Origin: Phallus indusiatus
Taxonomy: Eukaryota; Basidiomycota; Agaricomycetes; Phallales; Phallaceae
Assembly: GCA_027605045.1 (NCBI GenBank)
Contig: JAQFWX010000037.1
Span: 186,001 to 250,000 of the forward strand
Length of the DNA stretch: 64,000 nt
Direction of reading: 5' to 3'
Shown here in pieces: positions 26,771 to 38,981 of this stretch (position 1 is the stretch's first letter; each line of letters begins with the position of its first letter). The notes beneath the pieces were generated by a model, which was not told the DNA's origin, made no database searches, and saw only the letters and a program-made list of their open reading frames with translations. The translations under genes were made by a program, and so were the position numbers.

Positions 26771-29172
26771 TCAAGCCTTCGAAGATCCTCCGACGATCTT
26801 CTCCTTTAACGAATCAACGACGGAAGGATCAGCAAGTGTACTGAGATCTCCCAATTGGTCGCCTTCTCCAGCAACGATTTTGCGCATTATACGACGCATA
26901 ATCTGAATAAAACACCAGTAAGTAAAGTGAAAGAAAGGGCTGTGTTGTATTTCTTTACCTTTCCACTTCTCGTCTTTGGCAAATCATTGACGATGTAGAT
27001 TTTCTTCGGAGCAGCGAATGGACCAATCACTTTTCGAACTTGAAGAGTAAGCTCTTTTGAAAGCGCCGATTCGTCATTTTTGTCGTATTGGAATTCACTA
27101 ATGCGAAATAACGAATTAGCTCGATGAACACATGATATGGCAAGGATAACGTACGGTTTCAGAGTCACAAACGCGTGAACAGCTTGTCCCGTGAGTTCAT
27201 CGCTCGTACCAATAACAGCGGTTTCAGCGACACCCGGATGGAGAATCAACGCGGATTCAATTTCCGCCGTTGAAAGACGATGGCCGGATACATTGATAAC
27301 ATCTAAACAATCATTCAAATCAACAGGGAAACAAGTGGGAATAGCTTTGGTTGGTCGTACCGTCAACACGACCTTTGATCCAGATATACCCATCGTGATC
27401 GCGAGCGGCACCATCGCCTGTGAAGTAGTATCCTGGGTAGGGCTGCATGTATGTCTCGAGGTAACGTTTGTGATCGTTGTATACCGTTCGGGCAATTGAA
27501 GGCCATGGGTCTTTGATCGCTAGAACGCCCTCGACGTCGTTTCCTGTCAATTCCTAAATAAGGTATGAATGAATCAGACAAGAAAATGCTTGAGATGGGT
27601 GTTTCAAACATACGGTTCCAGTGGTGGGATCGAGAATGACGGGTTGAATCCCAAAGAAGGGGACAGTAGCTGAACCGGGTTTGGTTTCTATTGCTCCTGG
27701 TAGAGGAGTGATAACGATAGACCCAGTTTCAGTTTGCCTAGGAAACGAAGTTTGAGAGAAGAACCTTCACACGAATGGGAGAACAACGTACCAGAATGTA
27801 TCAACGATAGCACATTCTTTCTTTCCAACATGTTCGTTATACCAATGCCACGCTTCCGGATTAATCGGCTCTCCAACACTTCCCAAAACTCTCAAACTAG
27901 TCAAATCGTGTCCCTCAACATGATGTTCTCCCATCCGTCTCAACAGCCGAATCGCAGTCGGCGCACTATAGAAGTGCGTTAACTTGTGTTCTTGTACGGC
28001 TTGCCAGTATCTCGAGGGGGTAGGATAGACAGGCGTGCTTTCGAACACGGTCGTGCATACTCCGTTGGAGAGAGGACCGTAGATGATGTAAGTGTGTCCC
28101 GTGATCCAGCCTACATCTGCCATGCATGCGAATTTGTCGTCTGGGTGGACGTCGAAGACGTATTTGAGAGTGAGAGCGGCGCCGAGAAGGTATCCTCCAG
28201 TTGTGTGAACCACCCCCTTTGGTTTGCCCGTCGACCCGGAGGTGTATAATATGAAAAGCGGGTCTTCGGCGTTCATAGATTCAGTTGGACAGTATCTCGG
28301 AACCTTGAGGATTTCCTCGTGCCACCATTTATCTCTGCCAGGAGTCCAGGGGACGTTTCCACCCGTGCGCTGCAACACGAGGACGTGCTCGACAAGAGGG
28401 CATTCTTTAAGCGCAGCATCGACGATAGCTTTCGTAGCGATAGTTTTACCACCGCGACGACCTTCGTCCGTCGTGATGACGACACGACATTTGCAGTCTA
28501 GCACGCGATCTCTGAGCGATTCGGCACTGAATCCTGCGAATACCACGGAGTGAATTGCGCCGATTCGGGCACAAGCCAAGAAAGCTGCGACCGCATGCCA
28601 TGTCATTGGGAGATAGATCGAAACGGTGTCTCCCTTCTTCACGCCGAACGATTTGAGAATGTTAGCAACCGAGCACACTTCGTGAAGAAGCTCGGAGAAG
28701 GTAATATATTTGACTTGACCAGGTTCGTCGGCTTCCCATATGATGGCAGTCTAAAAGTGAATTCGCCAATTAGTAGCTGATGATGGGGTTGTATTGAAAA
28801 TGTCTTACCTTGTTTGGGTGTTTGAACGCCCATCTGTCTACACAATTGTAAGAGGCATTTAGTTTTCCTTCTGGAAACCAAACTATGTCGCCGTTCTGGA
28901 AGGAGCCTGATCTGACGGTATGGAAGGGACTGTCCCAGTGAAGAGTCTCACGAGCGGTCTACGCAAATAACTTGAGCAAATTAGATTGCATCTTCAATTT
29001 TTTTTACACTTGCCTTGGCCCACCAGGCATCCGAGTGAGGACCGATTGTTTGAGAATGAAGATCGTGATATTCCTTCTTGGAAGGACCAACGTGTGGTTT
29101 AGGGCGTCCGTGAGTGCCTTTTACACGAGGAGCGATAGGGTGAAATTCTGGAGGGACAGCGGTGTCTGACAT
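26771..29172 (-). CDS. ACS1: Acetyl-CoA synthetase
   Basis: Eight exons: 29172-29014, 28958-28809, 28750-27792, 27737-27614, 27553-27361, 27302-27155, 27097-26959, 26902-26771; 667 residues, the normal length. It joins acetate and CoA using ATP through acetyl-AMP. Landmarks: HSDAWWAK...[20 protein letters not shown] near residue 271 (ATP loop), [13 protein letters not shown] (hinge) and TRSGK ending at Lys624 (catalytic lysine). The C-terminus GGSSKA lacks a clear peroxisomal signal, so a cytosolic/nuclear site is likely. The first intron (29013-28959) begins GC, within the classic AAG|GCAAGT donor context, and only this donor keeps the frame. Fragments of this gene recur at 34.8-36.2, 43.7 and 44.1-45.4 kb. 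Confidence 0.93.
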
Positions 29173-29600
29173 GGGAACGAGGAACGGAGAAGGGGGAGAG
29201 ACAAGACAAGAGTGAGCATGTGTGTGTAATGTTGCATTATATATGTGGGCCTTTTTTTCGATCAAACTGATTTTTTTTGAATGCGGGAACCCGTGACCCG
29301 AGATAAAGTGTGCTGACGGGGATTAGGTAAGTCATGTAAGCCGTATTAGGTAATGCCCTTATCCCCCCCAAGAGTCCATCCGTCCCCATCCCCAGACTCC
29401 AGTGTGGAATGTGGGAGGCCGGTCTTTCAGTGGATGCCCTTAGGATGCCCTGGATCTGTGCCGCCGAAGCGGGGCGAGTGGGAAATCTCTTTGGGGGGAC
29501 GAAGGAGCAATGAGTGGCGAACGGATGACGCACCGGACAGATGAATGTGCCGAGGTCGAGTACATAGTCTCGTCGACACTGGCAACTTGGAGATCCAACA
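29173..29600. promoter_or_regulatory. Divergent promoter between acetyl-CoA synthetase and hydroxy-acid dehydrogenase
   Basis: The two head-to-head genes are separated by 428 bp. A TATA-like run (ttatatatgt) lies at about 29236-29246, on the acetyl-CoA synthetase side. Parts of the dehydrogenase-proximal half (29480-29600) recur upstream of the dehydrogenase fragments at about 42.85 and 54.15 kb, so the promoter was duplicated together with the gene. Confidence 0.55.
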
Positions 29601-31949
29601 ATGGATCCGACAGATAAACCCAAGGGAAAATCGCCTCATTACTCGCTATACCAGCGGGAAATATTCAAACGTGGTGGTCAGACTGGACAGTGTACGTTTA
29701 TTATCCCCAGTCCCTAGCGTCATCGGAGTGGATCTCATGCGACAACAAACAGTACCCAGTTTCAGCGTACATCCAGACGAACTAGCCTTATCCACAAGAG
29801 CGAAACTCAATGACAGAAGCTTCTATTACGCCAATTCAAACGCTGGAATTGGCTGGACCGACAGAGCCAATAGGTACGTGTGTGCTGCTAGCCGTGCCTG
29901 GTCGTCTCATTGACATTTCAACACAGGGAAGCGTTTTATGCCTGGCGTATCATTCCACGCATGCTAGTCGACACCAACGTACGCGATCTATCCAGTATGT
30001 GATATATCAATGTTTGCATTTATGGATATACATCCTTATATGCGCCTATCTTTCTTCAGCCACTTTATTTGGCCATGTCATCCCTGCTCCTATTCTCTTC
30101 GCACCAATAGGCATCACCAAACTATATACTCCAAAAGGCGAGCTAGCACCTGCCAAGATTGCGGGCGAATTAGGTCTTCCCGTGAGTTTTACCCAATCAC
30201 AGTCACGCGTCACATGAATCACATTCCCAAATTCATTGATGAACTTTTTTTTTATCTCATCTCATCTCATATCCGTTCCTATCTCGGCGCCCGTGCTTCT
30301 CATCCGCCTATTCATTCATTTACGGGACGACTACGCGTATCCGAAATTCCGTTATCATCTCTCCCTTTCTTCACATCACATTCACCACGAAGTAGTATTG
30401 TCTTTCCACAGCAGCATCGCAACCTATTGAGGCAGTCGCCGCTGCCAATGACTCAGGCACCGCACTCCGGTCGTCCGGCTCACATCCCAATCAGGTCACC
30501 CCTGCGGACAATGATCATATGAACAATTCAAGTACGGACCCTCGGGAACGAAAAACTTTCGACGTATATGTGTATGATGTCCCCACCCGTTCAACTGTTG
30601 AATTGGAGGAGAGCACAAGACCGGTCGAATCTGGCGATCGGCGTGTTTCTATTAGTTCGGATGTTAATCCGGAGAACCGTCGTGAAAAACCGGCGCCGAA
30701 CCCTACTAGTCCAAGTCCGAGTTCAAATAAGCACGAGAAGAATGCCAAAAGTCCGAGGTTCTTTCAGCTGTATATGGGTCATGACGATGATATCGTATGG
30801 AACTCGAGCTTCTTCTCAAGATTGCACTTTCTCTAACTTATTTTTAGACGAGAAGTCTTTTGAATAGAGCCTGGAACAGTGGATTTGATGGTATGTGTCC
30901 GGAATATGTGCCTATTGAATCATACGTCAGTCAGCTGATAAATCGCAGTTCTCATTCTCACCGTGGATACTTGGCAACTTGGGTGGCGTCCTACAGACAT
31001 CTCTATAGCGAATTACACGTACGTCTTCGCAAGTGTGATATGGTCCTTTTAGTTAACATCCACATAGATTTTATTACGAAAATACGGTACATAGTTTTTA
31101 TGTATGTATGCGTCTCACTAACGTTTGACCAGCCAGGCAATGAACTAGGAGTCTCGGATCCAGAGTTTATGCGGAAATATGGGAAGGAACAGAGTCGAGA
31201 CAGCGGCAAATGGATTGACTCGTGTGTATGGCACGGTAAAGCACATACATGGGATAAAGTCCAATGGGTAATGAAAGAAGTACGTACAGACGTACTTACC
31301 AAGCTTGGAAAAAAAAAGAGTTGATAGAATATTTCCTGGTAGTGGAAAAATTTGACATCCAATCACCCGTTCGTGATCAAAGGAATTCAATCTCCCGCAG
31401 ATGCTCTCCGAGCTCGAGAACTGGGAGTGGATGGAATTGTAGTTACCAACCACGCGGGACGACAGGTTGATGGAGCGGTAGGATCACTTGAGGTTCTTCC
31501 TGAGATCGTGGACGCGGTTCGCGGAAGAGAAAGAATGGTTACTGATGGGAGATCAAAGAAGATGACCATTTTGTTTGATTCGGGGATACGTACCGGGTCG
31601 GATATCATCAAGGCTATCGCGCTCGGTGCTGATGCTGTACTCGTTGGCAGGTCCGTGCCATAATGGATTAATAACCATTATTTGTCTTTCGCATTGATTC
31701 ATTGATGTTGGTCAATAGGTTATATATTTGGGGGTTAGCACATGAAGGGGAATCAGGGTGTAGACATGTTATGAAAAGTCTTCTCGCTGATTTGGATATC
31801 ACTTGTACTGTTGCCGGTATCCCAAATCTTGAAGAGATCAAAGGTAAACGTGATTTTTTGAGGTATGTTTGATGAAGAAGTTGTGGCGTTGAGACATGTT
31901 GTTGATATCTATTCGCAGGTACAATTCTAATGGTGTTGCGCATTTGTAA
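29601..31949 (+). CDS. FMN-dependent alpha-hydroxy-acid dehydrogenase (lactate oxidase/cytochrome b2 fold)
   Basis: Twelve exons: 29601-29691, 29753-29873, 29927-29994, 30060-30181, 30396-30794, 30848-30890, 30949-31018, 31068-31086, 31133-31279, 31343-31650, 31719-31862, 31919-31949; 520 residues. This TIM-barrel family oxidises 2-hydroxy acids such as lactate or glycolate with FMN. LSTAASQPIEAVA, PRFFQLYMGHDDD, LTVDTWQLGWR, TNHAGRQVDGA (catalytic His397), ILFDSGIRTGSDI and HVMKSLLADLD are present. No heme (cytochrome b5) domain or targeting signal is seen. Between residues 156 and 253 lies a polar low-complexity insertion of about 95 residues where relatives have only a few. All junctions are consistent, so I consider this copy intact; two full-length but broken copies and two 5' fragments follow downstream. 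Confidence 0.88.
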
Positions 31950-32402
31950 ATTGCGTTATGACCTTGGCACACGGCTTTCAAAACCATTCAGTCGAATTTT
32001 TTACTTTCCATTGCTATTGTTACGTAGGACCAACAGAGCTGAGTTCAAAGGCTTCTTTACAATGTAGAACTTGATGAACCGCATGGAAGGCTTGGTGCCA
32101 ATTCAATAAGGCGGAAGCCACGAGCTCAAAGTGCCTACAGTCGGAGAATACAAAAATTCTACGACTTCATCTTAACAAGTGCAGATGAATGAGGATGATA
32201 CTAAGACAATTTGAATAACATCTTAACGATTGAGCATGCGATGGTCGAAGGGGGCAACCCGGATATTTCATTCGACGCTGGCTCGGTTCGCATGCATATA
32301 AGGCCTTTACCTCTCTGTCTCATACTTGTTTCTACAGCTCGGCCTATGAACTTACATTTGTCCTTTAATTGTCGTACTGTTACATTCAACTACCTCCCGA
32401 AA
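31950..32402. other. Spacer between dehydrogenase and DUF6533 gene
   Basis: No gene is supported. The sequence recurs at 38545-38981 and 48092-48544 as part of the duplicated module, including a conserved stretch before the next gene (acgattgagcatgcgatgg at about 32225). Confidence 0.6.
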
Positions 32403-34141
32403 ATGAGCAATAGTACTGTTAACTTTACATCTGTCACTGTCCCTGCAGATCTGGTCAATGAGATATATTCAGGGTATGTCTCAATCTCGAATATTCGATG
32501 CTGCTTTGTTCATGAGATATTAGATATGTCATCACACTTGCCAATGTTAGCATGTTAGGTATGTCATCCGGCATCTGAAAATTAAAGGTTCTATAGATAT
32601 CAATGTGCTCCTTTCAAGCACTCGTTTCCTATACCACCATACTAGCTATACCACAAGAAATCGAATATATGTGGTCCCGCAAATATATCAATACTACAAC
32701 AGTGCTTTATGCATTTACAAGATATGGAGCCTTAATTACTCGAGCACTTCAGCTCTGGGTGGGTCTTCTGCCATCAGTAAGCCGAACAGTTCTTTAAAAG
32801 GTTGCAAATGACAGTGTTGATTTATGAAGCTCGGAAGGTGAGATATAATTCTGATATAATTTCTAAATTTTTGAAACAATGTCAAAGCCTGTGCAATACT
32901 TTAATCAATGTACAAAATGCTGCATATATTTTGACGTATATTGGTGTTCAAGGCTAGTGAAGTACATCATTTGGAAATGCTTCTATGAACACCCCGTCTA
33001 GGCTTATTGATCTCTCGAGCATACTCGCTATGTCAAGGGAATAAGATCATAGCTGGAGTTTTAGTCTTCTTTTCTATGGCGGGACTCATCTTGAGCATTT
33101 TTCGTAAAGCACTTAAACAACGGGAACACACGATAATCTTTTAACTGACCATTTAGCGGATGCGGTGGATCCCGGCTGTGTTCCAAAGTCTGTAAAATAT
33201 TTTTAAGCTATGTTTAATAGTATCCAATTATTTTCAATAAACACTGACCCCTTTTTTTCTAGTGTCACCAGTGCTAGTGAGTATTAAACCCAATAGGTTA
33301 ATACATCTTACTGTCATGAAACTTTAAGAGGCCGCAGAACTCTTGACTGTCGATATCTGTGTTTGTTTAGCTGATTCACTTGTCTTTTGCGTTTGCATTT
33401 GGAAGGTTTGGGGTACATGGAAGTTAAAGCGTGAGACTGGCATCGGAGGTTACAATGACCTTGTTTCGGTGGTAATTAGACAAAGTAAGTTTAGATCATG
33501 CTTTGAGCAAATCTATTGCGACGAGGAGTTATAGCTGTATCACGATTCGGGTGAGCGTTTGCGTTCAAGGTCTATTAGCACACCATTTCTCAATACGGTG
33601 GCCTCCGAAAAGCTTTGTGATTACTTTTTCAATTCCTGCTACAATCCTTACCGAAACGGTAATCCTCATACCTCATAGTTCTTGTACTGATCTCACTTTT
33701 TCTCTCCAGTTTGTAAGCATCCTCCAGCAAATTATGGCTCTAGTAGTGTAAGTGTTACTGAATCGAACTCTTTTCATGGCTCCTAGGCTCCATTCTTAAC
33801 ATCATCACCTATATATCTCTTCATCGAACTTCAACAGGGGTATTTTTCATTTTCATTGTTATCCAGATGTCGATTTATTCCTATCCAGGTTTTCGGCCAT
33901 CTTACTCGCCGATTTTGCTTTGGATCTTCGTCGACAAAATTCCCCAGCAATTCGTTCCGCAAACATAACATTACCGATTATCCAAATTACAAGCCTAATG
34001 AGCTATATACACGAATCTATTCTCGTGGAAATGGGTGATTATGAAAATGATCAAGCGAGGGAAGGAGACCGTGATGACGATTCAGATCTTCCAGCGGACC
34101 CGGGATCTCAGGATGTTGAGCTTCAATGCGAATCAGCCTAG
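32403..34141 (+). CDS. DUF6533-type seven-helix membrane protein, copy A
   Basis: I recognise the DUF6533 fold of basidiomycete multi-pass membrane proteins. An N-terminal exon (MSNSTVNFTSVTVPADLVNE) is followed by VSYTTILAIPQEIEYMWSRK with an arginine-tyrosine pair (FTRYG), then a helix exon, RAYSLCQGNKIIAGVLVFF, VDICVCLADSLVFCVCIWKVW, and a last segment ADFALDLRRQNSPAIR ending in an acidic tail (stop 34139-34141). At least eight exons are needed. The intron 32953-33001 starts with GC in all three copies of the gene. Function is unknown; topology suggests a receptor-like protein. I could not fix every exon, so I give outer bounds only. This copy seems the best preserved of three, but integrity is not proven. 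Confidence 0.65.
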
Positions 34142-34830
34142 GATCATGCTTAGTTTTGAAGTGAGCGGCACAAAATTCGTCAAGATTTTGAGACCATTCG
34201 TCGGTCTTTTGTAATGATTTTGTCTGTTGAAATAAATTATATGGCCGGAGCACTGTCCGATCTGATGCTATTATACGGGGAGGGGACTGACAACTCAATT
34301 TACAATGGTGTTCAAGTAACGGGAAAATTCAATTCTACTAGTAGAAGAAGTGGTATACTAAAAGGGCTTCTGACTCATACAATTGCATTAAGGTAATTGT
34401 TCCGAAGGCCAGACACAAAATCCCGGTCGTACGTACATACTTCAAGCTATTACTCCTGCGACTCAGCTTCTCAGGTTTTCCCGCTTCGTATCTGAGGTTA
34501 CCCGGGTGGAACCTCGGCATGCACGTAATCATACAGTCAACCGCATAGGACTTGAGTGCAAGCTTCCTCCTACAGCTTCAAGAATTAGGGACGTAACTTA
34601 ATGTTTAATTGTCTCGGTCGACCCGGCGATTTGAGATGGAGCGGCGTGTCACTACGTTGACCAGTAAAAGTAAGCTCTTTTCTATGATACATCTCGTAAA
34701 ATAAGAGACTTATCATGATGTTACCACTTCAAATAGTTAGCCGTTCAGGTTTTCCGGCTCCATCCATTTGGCAATTGAACCTGCAAGGTGACGTTACAAA
34801 TAATGTTCATTCCTTGTCCAAGCGTTTTGA
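34142..34830. repeat. Duplicated spacer with a minus-strand membrane-segment remnant
   Basis: Spacer after DUF6533 copy A. A minus-strand frame at 34338-34532 contains a hydrophobic stretch (TTGILCLAFGTITLMQLYES) that is clearly related to a better preserved one at 50452-50643 and to one at about 40930-41100. This points to a small membrane-protein gene, now decayed, that was part of the duplicated module. No intact gene is visible. Confidence 0.5.
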
Positions 34831-36200
34831 CAATCACAAAAGTTCTGGAGGAAAAGATTTAAAAAACCTTGGGGAGGAAAATAGATGACATTTCATAAGC
34901 TACCTCCTGATCTTACTACGTTGAACGGCATGCACTAATATTTTTGACAGGGAATTTCGTTCGGGTTAAGTGAGAAAATCCCTGTAACCTCATACTGATC
35001 ACATGTTGATCGACTTTTCTATTGAGCCCAGCATGTTTTGTTCGCAGAAGCTTGGTTTAGACAAAATACTCGAAAGGGGTGATTCGGGTTCTGTTCACAA
35101 AAGTAAAAAACCTCGTGCATTGAAATAAAACAGCATGTACACTTTGCTCCGGAAAGAATGAATTGGAAAATGACGCTTCGCAGTTCTACTTCTACTTCGT
35201 GCGTTTGCTAATCATTGACAATGGTATCTTCGGAGAGGCGAATGTACTGATTACTTCTCAAAAGTAAGCTCTTCGGAAATGCCGATTCCTCGTTTTGGTC
35301 GTATTGAAATTCACTGGTAAATAGTACTAATTTAGTCCGACGAGATATACATATATATGATATGGTGGACGTACGGTTCTATAGAGTGACAAACACGTGA
35401 ACAACCTACAGCCTGTTTTGTGAGTTCATCGTTCTTATCAACAACAGCTGTCTCGCCGGGGTAGACGGCAACACCTGAATAGTGAATCAACGCAGAATCA
35501 GTTCGGGCTGTTAAAAAACATTAACCCAAATATTGATAATACCGAGAAAGAAAGAAAAGTCCAAAGAACCATCAGTTGTACCGTCAAGGCAACCTTTGCT
35601 CTGGATATAACCATCTTGATCGCGACCGGCTCCGTTGCCTGTAAATCAGTATCCCGGGTAGAAGGCGTTTATCACTGTTCCCTATCAATTTTCGGATGGT
35701 TCAATGAGTCAAGAAATGGAGGATGAAGGCGGTGTTCGATGTACATTTCCGGTCATGGGAGTTAGAATGAGCCGGATTTGGTTTCGATTGCGCCTGTTAG
35801 AGACAAACAAATTTGAAAAAGACATAAACATCGAGTAAGTAGTTCATTTCGGATTACACACCAGAATGCATCAACAATAGCACAGTCCTCTGACACGTTC
35901 GTTGTATCATTACCATGCTTCCAGATTAACTGGCTCTCCGGCACTTCCCCAAACTCTCGAATTTATCAAATCGTGTCTCTCAGACCGTTTATTCTCTTTC
36001 AGCTGTCTCAACAAGCAAATCACAGTCGGCGCACTAGAAAAATGTGTCAATTTGTGTTATTTATTGCACGACACGCCAGTACCTTAAGGAGTGGGATAGA
36101 CGGACGTAGACGGACGTTTTCGAACACAGTCGTGCGTAGCGTGGGTACTCCGTTGTTGAATAAAATTTTCTCGGCTATCAAATCTCGGAGCGTGATGGTC
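34831..36200 (-). pseudogene. Acetyl-CoA synthetase remnant B
   Basis: The block from about 35218 to 36160 aligns by eye with 26986-28066 of the intact acetyl-CoA synthetase: the C-terminal lysine-motif region first, then the hinge, then the middle of the protein. Stops, indels and missing exon parts are frequent, and the N-terminal third including the ATP loop is absent. 34831-35200 is a flank shared with 44091-44430. It cannot encode an enzyme. Confidence 0.85.
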
Positions 36201-36259
36201 TGGATTTACGTACGCGGGTGATCGTGGATGATCGTAAGAATACCTGTGCAAGGCAAAGA

Positions 36260-36560
36260 GACGGTGATCAGTGAGGAACATGGCAAGTTGACGAGGTTTT
36301 TTGATTTTAGCCATGGGAGGAACTGTGGTAGGCTGAGTTTTGACGAGATCTTGTTGGATTTTCGGATGTAATCGCAATGCTATTGTGCGCGAATGGTAGA
36401 TTTTATGGTACGAAGGACGTGTTCACAGCGGACAACGCGAGCTGCGCCGGCTTGGGCGCTACACGGAACTGAAAAAATAGTACATATAGTAGTAGTCGAC
36501 AGCCGCTCAGTTATTTTTGTCCGCCACTGAGGAGTTCCAGGGAGTTCCATAAGACACGTG
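36260..36560 (-). repeat. Repeated module X (unidentified minus-strand gene fragment)
   Basis: This stretch recurs in diverged form at about 45990-46250, 41980-42340 and 51560-51900. On the minus strand all copies start with a segment like CSAQAGAARVV followed by HVLRTI. I do not recognise the protein. The copies are interrupted, so this is the remnant of a gene that travelled with the duplicated block. Confidence 0.5.
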
Positions 36561-36747
36561 CAACTTGGTGCAGATCGATGGATGTGTCTTATTTTTTGGT
36601 GCCTGTATGATCTGATGCTATGTAACGGATATCATTCATTTTACTAAACCATGCAGCTCTAACGGTCTAACCTGAACTTCTACGAGATGCATCCTCACCG
36701 AACGTCACCAACTTCCTCGACATTAAACCGAAATTACTACAACAAAC

Positions 36748-38544
36748 AATGCCCAGTTTCAACATACGTCCAGAAGACTTAGCCTTATCCACAAGAGCAC
36801 ACCTCAATGACAGAAACTTCTTTTCGCCAACTCAAACACTGAAATTGACTGGACCGGTAGAGCTAATAGGTACTGTGCGCATGACTGATGATACTCATTG
36901 ACACTTAAATACAGGAAAGCGTTCTATGCACGGTGTATTATTCCACGCCTGCTAGTCGACATAAATGTACGCGATCTATCCAGAAATACCTACGCTTATC
37001 GATATTCCGTTACCATCTCTCTCTGTTTCCATCACATTCACCACGAAGCCGCCCATCACAACCCATCGAGACTTTCGCCGCTGCCAATGACTCAGGCACC
37101 GCATTCCGGTCGTCCAGCTCATGATCATATGAACAACTCAAGCACGGTCCCTCGGGAACGAAAAACTTTCGATGTATGTGTATGATATTCCCCTTCAACA
37201 GTTGAATTGGAGGAGACCACAAGACCTGTGGAATATGGCGATTGGCGTGTTTGTATTAGTTCGGATGCTAATTGAAGAACCATCGTGAGAAACCGGCGCC
37301 GAACCTTACTAGTCCAAGTCCGAGTTTAAGTTCAAATAAGCACGAGACGAGTGCCAAAAGCCCGAGGTTCTTTCAGTTGTATATGGATCATGACGATGAC
37401 GACGTATGGAACTGGAGCTCTCGAGATTGCGTTTTTTAACCTATCTTCGGATGAGAAATTTTTTGAATAGAGCTTGGAACAGTAGACTTTGATGGTATGT
37501 GTTTAGGATACGTACGCCTATTCAATCATGTGTCAGTCAGCTAATGAAATCGCAGTTCTCATTCTCACCGTGGATATTTGACAATTTGGGTGGCGTCCTA
37601 CGAACATCTCTATAGCGAACTACACGTACGTCTCTGCAAGCTTAATATGGGTCTTTTCAGTAACATATGCGTACATTCTATTACGAAAACACGGTACGCG
37701 CCTTTCCTCATACGCATTCACGTATGCGTCTTACTAACGGTTTAACAGCCAGGTAATGAATTAGGACTCTCCGATCCAGAATCATGAGTAAATACAGGTA
37801 GGAGCAAAGGTGTGGCAGCGGTAAACGGATTGACTCATATGTATGGCACAGTAAAGCACATACACGGGATAAAGTCAAATGTGTAATGAAAGAGGTACGT
37901 ACAGATGTACCAAGCTTGAAAGAAAAGGAGTGTTGATAGAATATTTTTTGATAGTGTGAAGTCTAACATCCAATTCTCCATTCGTAATCAAAGGAATTCA
38001 ATCTCCCGCAGATGCTCTCCGAGCTCTCGAACTGGGAGTGGATGGAATTGTACTACGTTACCAACCACGCGGGAAGACAGGTTGATGGAGCGGTAGGATC
38101 ACTTGAGGTTCTTCCCGAGATTGTTGATGCGGTTTGCGGAAAGAAAAGAGAATAACTATTTTGTTTGATTCGGGTATACGTACTGGGTCAAATATTTATC
38201 AAGGCTATGTATTGCGCTCGGTGCTGATGCGGTACTCGTGGGCAGATACGTGTCATAATATTATAATAATCATTATTTTTTTTCATCGATTCATTGACGT
38301 TGGTTGACATGTAGGTTATATATTGGGGGTGAGCGCATGAAGGAGAATCAGGGTGTAGACACGTTATGAAAAGTCTACTCGCTGTTTTGGATATCACTTG
38401 TACAGTTGTTGGTATCCCGAATCTTGAAGAGGTAAAAGGTAAATGTGATTTACTGAGGTAGGTTTGATAAAGGAGTTGTAGCGTTGAAGCGTGTTGCTGA
38501 TATCAGTTCGCAGGTACAATCCTAATGGTGTTGCTCGTTTGTAA
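36748..38544 (+). pseudogene. FMN-dependent hydroxy-acid dehydrogenase, broken copy B
   Basis: The copy is collinear with the intact gene from exon 2 (36750) to the last exon (stop at 38542-38544). Exon 4, encoding the LFGHVIPAP segment, is missing together with the flanking intron. One-base indels break exon 2, a four-base insertion disrupts the flavin-site region near 38052 (next to the NHAG motif), and part of the barrel between 38135 and 38160 is shortened. The polar low-complexity insertion is still recognisable at 37130-37370. It cannot give a working enzyme. Confidence 0.88.
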
Positions 38545-38981
38545 ACTGCGTTATGACCTTGGCACATGGCTTCCAATCGAATCTAATTTTATCACTGTTA
38601 TATAAATTGAACAGAGCCGAGTTCAAAATCTTCCACACAGTTTGAATGAACCTCATGGAAGGTTTGATGATTCAAGGTCGAGGCCACGAGCTGAAGTGCC
38701 TTCTTGAACTCGGAGATTACGGAAATTTTATAGCTTCATCTTGGCTCAGTGTAGATGAATGCGGGTGATGCTGAGACAATTGAATAACATCTTACAACCA
38801 TCATGCATGCGACGGCCGAAGGGGGGCAGCTCGAACATTCTATTCGATGTCGGCTCGGCTCACATGCATATAAATAAGGCCTCTATATGTCTGTCTCATA
38901 CTGGTTTCAAAACAGCCCAGCCTATTGATTTAAACTATCCTTTAATCCCCTCGTACTTTTGCATTCAAATACCTCCCGAAA

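Noticed and set aside
35762..35944. Short minus-strand ORF as an independent gene
   Set aside because: It aligns with the acetyl-CoA synthetase region at 27.7-27.9 kb and is a decayed piece of it.
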